Shown here: piece after piece, positions 56,827 to 64,000 of the stretch | How the letters are laid out: every line of letters begins with the position of its first letter | Numbering within the stretch: the stretch's first letter is position 1 | The notes under the pieces: model-generated | Told to the model about the DNA's origin: nothing | What the model saw: only the letters and a program-made list of their open reading frames with translations | Databases searched by the model: none | Assembly: GCA_903907995.1 (NCBI GenBank) | Contig: CAIVQH010000031.1 | Coordinates: forward strand, 124,001 to 188,000 | From: an uncultured Verrucomicrobiota bacterium | GTDB taxonomy: Bacteria; Verrucomicrobiota; Verrucomicrobiia; Limisphaerales; UBA9464 | DNA length: 64,000 nt | Direction of reading: 5' to 3' | Translations under genes and position numbers: made by a program

Positions 56827-58086
56827 GTTCTCCGCGATGCAGTAGAGGTGTCCGTCGGTGCGGAGGAAAATCTGGCCGTCGGAAATGGCGGGCGTCGCGT
56901 TGCTCGGCTCGCCCAGGTCGTTCATGGCCAGAACTTCAAGCTTATCCGGATCGGGCCGGAACACGGTGGTGACGCCTCTCCGGCTCGTGACATACAGCCG
57001 CCCGGCGGCGCTCACGACCGAACCCCAGCTTTCTCCGCCGTCGAGCCGCTCGGTCCACCGAACTTTTCCGGTCGAGCATTCCATGCATTGGGCCGTCCCC
57101 GGTCCGGCGTTGACGATGTAGAGGAATCCATCCACGGCCACACCCGAGCCGATCCGCTGGGGCTGACGCCCCAGCCACAGCCGGTTGGAAGCGGTCACGT
57201 CGCCGGCGCCGCCGAGCTTGAAACCAATCGTGGGGCCGTTTCCCCAGCCCGTGAACGCGACGCCGATGTCGCCGGAGATTACGGGCGAAGCATAGATCAG
57301 ATCCACTTTGGGTTCCGCCAATCCCCCGACGAACCAGAGCCTGGCACCAGTCTTCGGATCGCAGGCGACGACCTGCGTGAGCAAGCTGCAAAGGATCTGC
57401 TCCTGGCCGCCAACCCGGGCGACGATGGGCGTACACCACGAGCCCCAGTTTCCTTTGAGGAGGGTTTTCGGACCGCCGGGTTCGTCATATTGCCAGAGCA
57501 GTTTGCCCGTCTTCAGGTCCAGCGCGGCCAGAAAGGCCCGGTCGCCCGGACCGAAGTTCAGGATGACCTTCCCCCGATGGATAATCGGGGAGGAGCCGTA
57601 GCCCCATTCATTGCGCACTTCACCGAGGTCCTTTTTCCAAATTTCCCTGCCATCGAAGTCGTAGCAAAAGACCCCGGCGGAGCCGTGCCAGACCACCACG
57701 TGCTTGCCATCGGCGACGGGAGTTGACCCGCAGTAGGGATTGGACTGATGCGTCGGTTCAACGAGGGGAAACACAACGGTCCGCACCCAGAGCTGTCGGC
57801 CCGTCCGCCGGTCGAAGCAGTACAGGTTCCGCTTCCGGCCCGAATCTTCCGCACAGGTGACGAAGACGCGCCCGTGCGAAACGATGGGGCTGCTGTTACC
57901 CGGACCCGGGAGGGTCGCCTGCCAGCGGACGTTATTCGTCGGCCCCCAATGGAGCGGCGCCTTGGACTCCTCAGCGACACCATTCCCGAGCGGCCCGCGG
58001 AACTGCGGCCAATCGCCGGCCCGCACGGTCAGGGACAGCAGCAGGGCAAGCGCCGCGGCAGTATGAAAATATATTCGGCGGTTCAT
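56824..58086 (-). CDS. Secreted PQQ-like beta-propeller protein
   Basis: 420 residues. A signal peptide (IYFHTAAALALLLSLTVRA) precedes the characteristic opening DWPQFRGPLGNGVAEE, then propeller blades such as RNLYCFDRRTGRQLW, LAALDLKTGKLLWQYDEPGG and QCMECSTGKVRWTERL. These are PQQ-type (YVTN/BamB-like) repeats common in PVC bacteria and often do not bind PQQ. ATG 58086 starts at the signal peptide; in-frame codons upstream at 58104 and 58116 are less likely. The stop codon lies in a MITE-like element. It lies 39 bp downstream of the GH127 gene on the same strand, a likely operon. Confidence 0.85.
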   Translation of the reverse strand: MNRRIYFHTAAALALLLSLTVRAGDWPQFRGPLGNGVAEESKAPLHWGPTNNVRWQATLPGPGNSSPIVSHGRVFVTCAEDSGRKRNLYCFDRRTGRQLWVRTVVFPLVEPTHQSNPYCGSTPVADGKHVVVWHGSAGVFCYDFDGREIWKKDLGEVRNEWGYGSSPIIHRGKVILNFGPGDRAFLAALDLKTGKLLWQYDEPGGPKTLLKGNWGSWCTPIVARVGGQEQILCSLLTQVVACDPKTGARLWFVGGLAEPKVDLIYASPVISGDIGVAFTGWGNGPTIGFKLGGAGDVTASNRLWLGRQPQRIGSGVAVDGFLYIVNAGPGTAQCMECSTGKVRWTERLDGGESWGSVVSAAGRLYVTSRRGVTTVFRPDPDKLEVLAMNDLGEPSNATPAISDGQIFLRTDGHLYCIAEN

Positions 58087-58124
58087 GTTCAGGGCGAGGC
58101 TCATTCCGATTCCCAACGCCGTTT

Positions 58125-60914
58125 CTATTTCGGCAATGCTGGGTGCCGGATCTCCTCGGCGGAGAGTGCGCGGTCGTAGAGGCGGAAATCGGCGAAGCGG
58201 GCGGCCAGGAATTCGTCGCCGGCGTAGTGGGGGTTGCCGCCCAGCGCGCAGTTTTGGGCGCGGGTGTTGCTGAACTCGGGGGCGGCGCAGGAGCCGGCCG
58301 GTTCGCCGTCGAGGTAGAGCGTCAGGCGGGTTCCCTGTTTGACAGCGGCCACGGTGTGCCAGGCGCCGGCCGAGAGCGGGACGCCCGGCGTGGAATAGCC
58401 GGCGCCCGCCTCAATACGCGCGAAGAGCCGGCCGTGGTCCAGCACCAGCCGGAGCGGGTCATCCATGCTGGCGGTCCAGGCACTGAAGAGCTGGGCGACC
58501 TTTTGCGACGGGACTTCGGGGAGGCGCACCCGCAGGCTCACCGAGAAATCGCCCTCGGGCCACGCGGGCACGGCGTACACGAGCATCTGGTCGTGACCGT
58601 TGACTTCCGTGCCTTCGGCGTCGCGCCGGGCAAACTTCGCGGAGGTAATTTCGCCAAAGGCGGGCGGCTCCCCTTCCCGCAGTGAGTGCGCGATGATCTC
58701 CCCGGCCGGTCCGCGACGGGGCTCGGCCGGGGTATCGGCAGGCGGCCGGAAATTGTCCACGGTGAAGCGGGCCGGAGGCACCTCGGCGATGGTCTCGCCC
58801 CCTTCGCCCAGCGTCACCACCCGCCACCACACCCGGTTAGGAGACCGACCTGACCGTGTGATCAGGGTACGGGTATCCCAGACGCAGCGGGTGCCAGTCA
58901 CATTGGTGACCCAGACGGCGCCTCCCGCGAAAGTAGCGTTCGTGCCCAGCTCCAGCCGGTAACGGATTTCGGGCGCGCCCGAACCGCGCCAGCGGAAGAG
59001 CACCGGACCCGCTGGAACCCAGGCGGCATCGGGCGGGTTCTGCGTGAAGGCCGGCGGCGGCGGGGCCTGCCCGACCGGCAGCCAGGAGCGGTAATGGGTG
59101 CCGGAACTGCCGGCATTCGCAAAATCAACCAGCCGCAGCGTGGTGCCGGCAACTGTCGGGACCTCCACCGTGAGCCACGGGGCCGGCACCAGCGATCCAT
59201 CCGCCGTGGGCGTGGCCGGATGGATGACGTGCGCGGTCGGCAGCTGCGCCAGGTCGATGGCCGGCAGGGTCGCTTCATCCATCGTATTATACGCCGGGTC
59301 AAACGCCAGCAGCACCGGCCCCCGGTAGAGAGAGACTTTTCCCGCCGCCTCATTGGCCCCGGCGACGAAGCGTAGCGGCAGGCTGAAGTCCAATTCGAGC
59401 CGGTCCCCGGTGGACCAACGCCGGTTCAGCTCAAAATATTCGCCGGCTACTACGCCCTCCAACGGACGGCCATTCAGCCGGACGCGGGCATCCTGCGCCC
59501 AGGCGGGAATGCGCACGCGCAATGGAAAGGCGTGCGACGGGGCGGTCGTGAACCGCAGTTCCGTGTGTCCGTCGCGCCACGCCTCGCCCGTCGCCGTGAG
59601 GCTCACCGGCGCGCCGTCGGGCAGGCTGCCAGCGAAGCGCCCCGAGCCAAGCCAGTTCACGACCAGGCCATCCGGAGCTGACATCACGGCCCACTCGCTC
59701 AACATGCCCAGCACGCGGGGACCGTTCACGGAGCAGCAGTTGAGTTCCGGCGTGCCGGCCCGGGCCTGGAACACGATGGTGTGCGCGCTGGCCTCGCGGA
59801 CGCCGTCCATCGGCGTGTTGTAGGTCCACCAGCGTCCGCTGGGATGCTGCGCGCCCAGCCCGGCGTTGAGCGTGGCCAGTTCGAGGTCGTCAGCGGCACG
59901 GGCGTCCCCGGTGAGCTTGAGATAGTCCTCGGTCAGCGCCATCCACGCGACCGTGCAGCAGGTCTCGATGGGGGAGGCGGCGTAGGGGTTGCCGGTGGCC
60001 TGTTCCCCAGAGCTGAAGCCGCCGGTGTTGCGCCGGTCCCAGCGGCGGATGCTGCGCCAGTGATGCACGAAGGCGTCGCGATACTTCGCCTCGCCAGTCG
60101 CGCGCCACAGCTCCAGCAGGCCCTGCAGGTCGTGGAGGCTTTCCCAGCGCGGCCGCGGCGAGCGGTAGAACTCGCGTCCATCGAGGCCCGCCCGCAGGTA
60201 ATCGCCGGCGCGTTCCCAGTCGTGCTCCACTTCGTGAGCCATCCGCAGGTAGCGCTCCTCGCCGGTCACCCGGTAGAGCCGGGTCATGCCGGTGAGAATC
60301 GCCATGTTCATCTCCGGGTCGCCGGCGTCGAACACACGCTTTCCCGTGTCGAGATAGGTTTTACAAATCAGATCGGCCGCGCGTCGCGCCGCGTTCAGGG
60401 CGGCGACATCACCGGACTGCTCATGCCACATCATCAGCGCAAGCAGTGCGTGGTAATGACCCCAGAGATCCCAGTGTCCGAGCAGACGTTCCTTTTGGGG
60501 GAAAGGGCCGAGATAGCCATCCTCGGCCTGGGTCGCGATGAACCCAGCCACCACGTTGGACACCTGCTGGCGCAGGCGCGGATCATCCGACAGGCGCAGC
60601 GCCTGCACGCCGGAGATGAGGTATTTGCCGACAAATTCGCCCGCCCACGGCACCAACTGCGGCACCGGCTCGCGGTCGCGCTGGCGGAACATCGCGAGCA
60701 TCCCCGGATTGGCCTGCGGCGCGCGCAGGAGCCAGCCCTCGAGATTTGCGTGGATGCGCTCGCCGACAGGGCCGCCCAGTTCGAACTGCACCCGGGGCAG
60801 CGTGTCGAAGGCGAGCGCCGAATTCGTGTCCGCTCCCCGCAGGACCGAGGCCAGCACCACAAAAGCCAATGTCTGCAGGATCTGCCCAAGGAGACGATGG
60901 ATGCGTAAGCACAT
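58125..60914 (-). CDS. GH127-type beta-L-arabinofuranosidase with C-terminal LamG domain
   Basis: 929 residues with a signal peptide (ILQTLAFVVLASVLRGA). The DUF1680/GH127 catalytic region has the zinc and nucleophile residues of that family: E317 and C319 in IETCCTVAW, and C393-C394 in ELNCCSVNGPR, spaced much as in the Bifidobacterium enzyme HypBA1 (E338, C340, C417, C418). The middle (about 610-720) is a beta-sandwich. The last 200 residues form a LamG/concanavalin-like domain (VKQGTRLTLYLDGEPAG, FADFRLYDRALSAEEI). It probably removes arabinofuranose or a similar sugar from plant or algal glycans outside the cytoplasm. Confidence 0.88.
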   Translation of the reverse strand: MCLRIHRLLGQILQTLAFVVLASVLRGADTNSALAFDTLPRVQFELGGPVGERIHANLEGWLLRAPQANPGMLAMFRQRDREPVPQLVPWAGEFVGKYLISGVQALRLSDDPRLRQQVSNVVAGFIATQAEDGYLGPFPQKERLLGHWDLWGHYHALLALMMWHEQSGDVAALNAARRAADLICKTYLDTGKRVFDAGDPEMNMAILTGMTRLYRVTGEERYLRMAHEVEHDWERAGDYLRAGLDGREFYRSPRPRWESLHDLQGLLELWRATGEAKYRDAFVHHWRSIRRWDRRNTGGFSSGEQATGNPYAASPIETCCTVAWMALTEDYLKLTGDARAADDLELATLNAGLGAQHPSGRWWTYNTPMDGVREASAHTIVFQARAGTPELNCCSVNGPRVLGMLSEWAVMSAPDGLVVNWLGSGRFAGSLPDGAPVSLTATGEAWRDGHTELRFTTAPSHAFPLRVRIPAWAQDARVRLNGRPLEGVVAGEYFELNRRWSTGDRLELDFSLPLRFVAGANEAAGKVSLYRGPVLLAFDPAYNTMDEATLPAIDLAQLPTAHVIHPATPTADGSLVPAPWLTVEVPTVAGTTLRLVDFANAGSSGTHYRSWLPVGQAPPPPAFTQNPPDAAWVPAGPVLFRWRGSGAPEIRYRLELGTNATFAGGAVWVTNVTGTRCVWDTRTLITRSGRSPNRVWWRVVTLGEGGETIAEVPPARFTVDNFRPPADTPAEPRRGPAGEIIAHSLREGEPPAFGEITSAKFARRDAEGTEVNGHDQMLVYAVPAWPEGDFSVSLRVRLPEVPSQKVAQLFSAWTASMDDPLRLVLDHGRLFARIEAGAGYSTPGVPLSAGAWHTVAAVKQGTRLTLYLDGEPAGSCAAPEFSNTRAQNCALGGNPHYAGDEFLAARFADFRLYDRALSAEEIRHPALPK

Positions 60915-61061
60915 GGCGGGTGAACGGCTGGGCCAAAATGCTTCTCCAGCCGAGGGCTGAAAAACAGATAATTATCCGCCCGGAGAAGGTTCCGGCGCCT
61001 CCATTCATTGTGGTCAGCCGCCCCAATTTCAAGATGCCCCTCCATCACGGAGCGATGGCAA

Positions 61062-61239
61062 CCATTAGCCGGGGGTTGAGTCAGCGATACCCCCGGAAAA
61101 GGAGACCCATGGGTTTCGATCCCGGAGGGATCGCAGCGGCGACCGCTTTACAACGATGCTGCGACCGCTCCCGCGGTCGAACGCATGCCATCTGTGACCC
61201 GGGGTGTCGTCGCGGTGCTCCTCAACCCCCGGCTAATGG
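61062..61239. repeat. Inverted-repeat element R4
   Basis: Perfect 19-bp terminal arms, CCATTAGCCGGGGGTTGAG at 61062-61080 and its complement at 61221-61239, with further imperfect pairing inside. No second copy was noticed in the window. It lies in the 508-bp gap 60915-61422 between divergent genes; no coding sequence was seen in the rest of that gap. Confidence 0.65.
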
Positions 61240-61422
61240 CTGGCAAGCCTCTGGCTTGCGGAAGCTGGGTACGACTATTGCGCCACCTCACCGCGTGTGA
61301 ACGTTCGGGAACCGGCCAGAGGCAGCCAGGACGAAGGGACGCGACCTCGGAGAAGCCGCTGGTCCCACTGCCCTCAGCAGAATCCCTGTCGGTTTTTCGG
61401 GTGGCCGGTTACCAATGCATGA

Positions 61423-62994
61423 GTGAACCGCCTTACCGATCAGGAACTGTTGCGCGACTACGCCGAGCACCGGCTGGAGCCGGCATTCGCGGAACTGGTG
61501 AGGCGGCATGTGGATCTCGTCAATTCCGTCGCGCTGCGGATGGTCCGGGACGCGCATCTAGCCGAGGACGTGACGCAGGCCGTGTTCGTGACCCTGGCCA
61601 CCCAGGCACGCACACTGGCCGGCGTGACCGTCCTGGAAGGCTGGCTGCACGGCACGGCCAGAAATGTTGCGGCCAACGTTGTGCGGGCCGAAGTCAGACG
61701 CCGTGCCCGCGAACAGGAGGCCGCCCTTATGAACGAAACGCCTTCAACGGCGCTGGACGTGGACTGGGAGCTTGTCGCCCCCCATCTCGACGAGGCCCTG
61801 GGGGAGCTGGGCGGACCGGAGCGGGATGCGCTGCTGCTCCGCTATTTCAAAAACCAGGATTTCCGAGCCGTGGGCGCGACCCTTGGTATCACCGATGATG
61901 CCGCCCAAAAGCGGGTAAGCCGGGCGGTGGAACGGTTGCGGGAATGCTTTGTCCGGCGGGGAGTCACCGTCGGTGCCGGCGGTCTCGCCGGCGTCATCTC
62001 GGCCAATGCCGTACAGGTCGCACCGGCAGGGATGGCAGTGGCCGTTTCGGCCGCCGCGCTCGGAAATGCGGCCAGCGCCTCGACCCTCCTGGCAACCACC
62101 GGAACGATCGCCATGTCCACACTGCAGAAGACGCTTCTCGCCGCCGCCGTCACCCTGTTCGCCGGGGTGGCGCTGTATGAGACCCGCCAAGCCGGGCAAC
62201 TGGCTGACCAAGTGCGGGCCTCGCGGCAGCTGGACTCGCGGCTGACGGATCAGGTGCGGCAATTGCAGGGCGACCTCGCCGCCGCCGGCAACCAGGTGGC
62301 CGGTCTCACCGCCAAAATGGCCGCCGAGGGCGGAAACACCGCCGAACTGCTGAAGGTACGGGGTGAGGTCGGCACCCTGCGGGCACGGCTCAGGGAGGCC
62401 GAATCGGCGGCGGCACTTCCGCCCCAGCCGCCCCTCGCCAGCGCCAGTGCGTATTTTGAACGGGCGGGGCAGCATGAATTGAATCATGAGTACGAGGCCC
62501 AGCTGGCGGATCTCAACCGGGCCATCGAATTGGACCCCAAGATGGCCGAAGCCTATCTCAGACGGGGTGCTCTTTATGCCTATAACCTGCCGCGTGAACG
62601 CGGAGGCCAGGAACGAGCGCTGACCGACTTCAAACGCTGCTGCGAATTGAAACCCAATGATGAGGAAGCGCACTGGTGTCAGGCCACGGCGTACGAGCAG
62701 CTCGGACGTTACGGCGAGTCCATCCAGGAGTGGACGACGCTGATCGAGGGAGACATTGATTATTCGATCAACGTGGAGGGAAAATCCAAGGTGCTGGCCC
62801 GGGTGCATCTCAGCCGTGGCCGGGTCTATCAATACATGCAGGATCATGCCAAAGCCGTCGCCGACCTCACCGCAGCCCTGGAGCTGGACCCGTCACTGGA
62901 AGGACTCCACACCCTGCGCGGGAGAAGTTACGAGGCATTGGGCGAAACCGAAAAGGCACGGCAGGACTTTGCAGCCGAGCCGAAGCGACCCTAG
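61423..62994 (+). CDS. ECF sigma factor fused to membrane segment and TPR tail
   Basis: 523 residues from a GTG start. Residues 1-185 are a sigma-70 ECF factor: region 2 (LVRRHVDLVNSVALRMVRDA, EDVTQAVFVTLA) and region 4 (LRYFKNQDFRAVGATLGITD, AQKRVSRAVERLRE). At M231 begins STLQKTLLAAAVTLFAGVAL, a membrane helix, followed by a coiled coil (QLADQVRASRQL to LRARLREAES) and TPR repeats (EYEAQLADLNRAIELDPKMA, HAKAVADLTAALELDPSLE). A sigma factor with a membrane-anchored extracytoplasmic sensor needs no separate anti-sigma. The downstream gene is a copy of this tail. Confidence 0.9.
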   Translation: MNRLTDQELLRDYAEHRLEPAFAELVRRHVDLVNSVALRMVRDAHLAEDVTQAVFVTLATQARTLAGVTVLEGWLHGTARNVAANVVRAEVRRRAREQEAALMNETPSTALDVDWELVAPHLDEALGELGGPERDALLLRYFKNQDFRAVGATLGITDDAAQKRVSRAVERLRECFVRRGVTVGAGGLAGVISANAVQVAPAGMAVAVSAAALGNAASASTLLATTGTIAMSTLQKTLLAAAVTLFAGVALYETRQAGQLADQVRASRQLDSRLTDQVRQLQGDLAAAGNQVAGLTAKMAAEGGNTAELLKVRGEVGTLRARLREAESAAALPPQPPLASASAYFERAGQHELNHEYEAQLADLNRAIELDPKMAEAYLRRGALYAYNLPRERGGQERALTDFKRCCELKPNDEEAHWCQATAYEQLGRYGESIQEWTTLIEGDIDYSINVEGKSKVLARVHLSRGRVYQYMQDHAKAVADLTAALELDPSLEGLHTLRGRSYEALGETEKARQDFAAEPKRP

Positions 62995-63027
62995 CACCGC
63001 CCGGGACCGACTTTATCCGCCATTGCC

Positions 63028-63909
63028 ATGACCCGACTGCAAAAGACGCTCCTCGCGATCACCGTGGCCCTGCTGGCGGGATTGGGCCTGTATCAGGCGC
63101 ACCAAGCGGCACAGCTAAGTGACCAGGCGCGCGCGTCCCGTCAGCGGACGATGCTGCTGGGCGAGGAAATCCAGCGATTGCAGGGTGATCTGGCCGCAGC
63201 CAGCAACCATTTGGCGAGTCTCACCGCCAAAGCCGCCGGCGAGGCCGGGACTGCCGCCGAACTGCTGAGGCTGCGGGGTGAGGTGGACACGCTGCGGCTC
63301 CGGCTCACGGAGGCCGAACAGTCGGCGGGCCCCTTGCGCCAGCCGCCGCTGGCCAGCGCCCGCGCCTACTATGGCCGGGCCGGAACGCACTCGATGAATC
63401 ATGATTACGAGGCCGAACTGGCGGATCTGAACCGGGCCATTGAACTGGATCCGCAGATGGCCGAGGCGTATTTCATGCGGGGATGCCTTTATGATTCCAA
63501 TCTTCCCGAACGGCGGGGCGGAGCGGAAAAGGCCCTCGCCGACTACACGAGCTGCCTGGAACTTACCCCGCACGATGTCAGTGCGCTCGGGAACCGGGCC
63601 TACGTATTGGAACGTCTGCAACGGTATGATGAGGCAATTCAGGGTTGGACGGACTCGCTCCGGGACGACACCGACTTTTCGCACTATGGCGGCGACAAGG
63701 CCAACGACCGGGCCAGGATGCATGTCAGCCGGGGGAAGCTTTACAACCAGAAGCGGGACTATGCGAACGCGGTCGCCGACTTCACGGCGGCCCTGCAACT
63801 GGATCCGGCCCTGGAAGAGGCCCATCGCCTGCGGGGGAAGAGTTACGAGGCAATGGGGGACACGGAGAAGGCACAGCAGGATTTCGCGATCGAGCCGAAA
63901 CGGCCGTAG
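63028..63909 (+). CDS. Membrane-anchored TPR protein, duplicate of the sigma factor tail
   Basis: 293 residues. It aligns from its first methionine (MTRLQKTLLAITVALLAGLG) with residues 231-523 of the upstream sigma factor protein: the same membrane helix, coiled coil (LRLRGEVDTLRLRLTEAEQS) and TPRs (DYEAELADLNRAIELDPQMA, YANAVADFTAALQLDPALE), ending identically in EPKRP. Both segments are exactly 882 bp. It lacks any sigma domain, so it may compete with or bind the sigma factor through the TPRs. It lies 33 bp downstream and is likely co-transcribed. Confidence 0.87.
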   Translation: MTRLQKTLLAITVALLAGLGLYQAHQAAQLSDQARASRQRTMLLGEEIQRLQGDLAAASNHLASLTAKAAGEAGTAAELLRLRGEVDTLRLRLTEAEQSAGPLRQPPLASARAYYGRAGTHSMNHDYEAELADLNRAIELDPQMAEAYFMRGCLYDSNLPERRGGAEKALADYTSCLELTPHDVSALGNRAYVLERLQRYDEAIQGWTDSLRDDTDFSHYGGDKANDRARMHVSRGKLYNQKRDYANAVADFTAALQLDPALEEAHRLRGKSYEAMGDTEKAQQDFAIEPKRP

Positions 63910-64000
63910 GCCTCGGAGTGTGCAGAAGCGGGAGCGGGGTGGCCAATCCAGGCGCTGAAGCGGTTCAGCCCCGGTCAACGCGCGGCGGGGGCAACTCCTT

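Overview
The window comes from a GC-rich bacterium that I infer to be a member of Verrucomicrobiota, probably close to the Pedosphaera/Limisphaerales lineages. The evidence is the gene mix: DUF1501 and ThuA/PVC-type cytochrome proteins, several prepilin-like proteins with [10 protein letters not shown] leaders, a PEP-CTERM protein, ECF sigma factors fused to TPR tails, secreted NHL/Ig-like proteins, and many dispersed palindromic repeats. No rRNA, tRNA or CRISPR array was recognised.

Layout. 1-2096: a secreted sugar-dehydrogenase propeller fused to a diheme cytochrome module, cut by the left edge. 2219-8146: a same-strand envelope polysaccharide block (GT2, GT4, M20 peptidase, GT4, flippase) with overlapping start/stop codons. 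8237-8595: a dead IS5-like transposase. 8744-16456: hisD, a methyltransferase-like gene, a C-A-T-TE peptide synthetase and hisC, all on one strand. 16600-24250: a phosphodiester glycosidase, three pseudopilins, two paralogous secreted proteins and a methyltransferase. 24365-32144: PIG-L deacetylase, DUF1501, a zinc alcohol dehydrogenase, a cobalamin-type binding protein and a PepSY membrane pair. 32318-36698: one giant NHL/Ig-like gene broken by a frameshift.

36985-42539 is an accessory region. It holds a small membrane protein/XRE pair behind a palindromic operator, a set of small genes facing an HTH regulator across four 15-bp palindromes, and a visibly AT-richer two-gene ATPase/HNH cassette that looks like a Septu (PtuAB) anti-phage system. 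42631-45278 carries YaeQ, a secreted protein and a glycosyltransferase relic. 45900-50996 encodes a 1,698-residue ThuA/dehydrogenase/cytochrome c/ThuA protein with a clear intrinsic terminator. 51272-52212 is a REP-associated tyrosine transposase bracketed by two nearly identical 145-bp palindromes. The rest holds a beta-lactamase-like lipoprotein, a secreted adhesin-like protein, a PQQ-like propeller, a GH127 enzyme and an ECF sigma factor followed by an equal-length copy of its own TPR tail.

The strongest leads are (i) the single-module NRPS set between hisD and hisC, whose thioesterase has a cysteine where serine is usual; (ii) the Septu-like cassette beside a four-operator regulatory switch; (iii) the REP-RAYT-REP unit; and (iv) several families of inverted-repeat elements, some of which sit on the stop codons of neighbouring genes. 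All functions are read from sequence motifs alone; no database search was possible.
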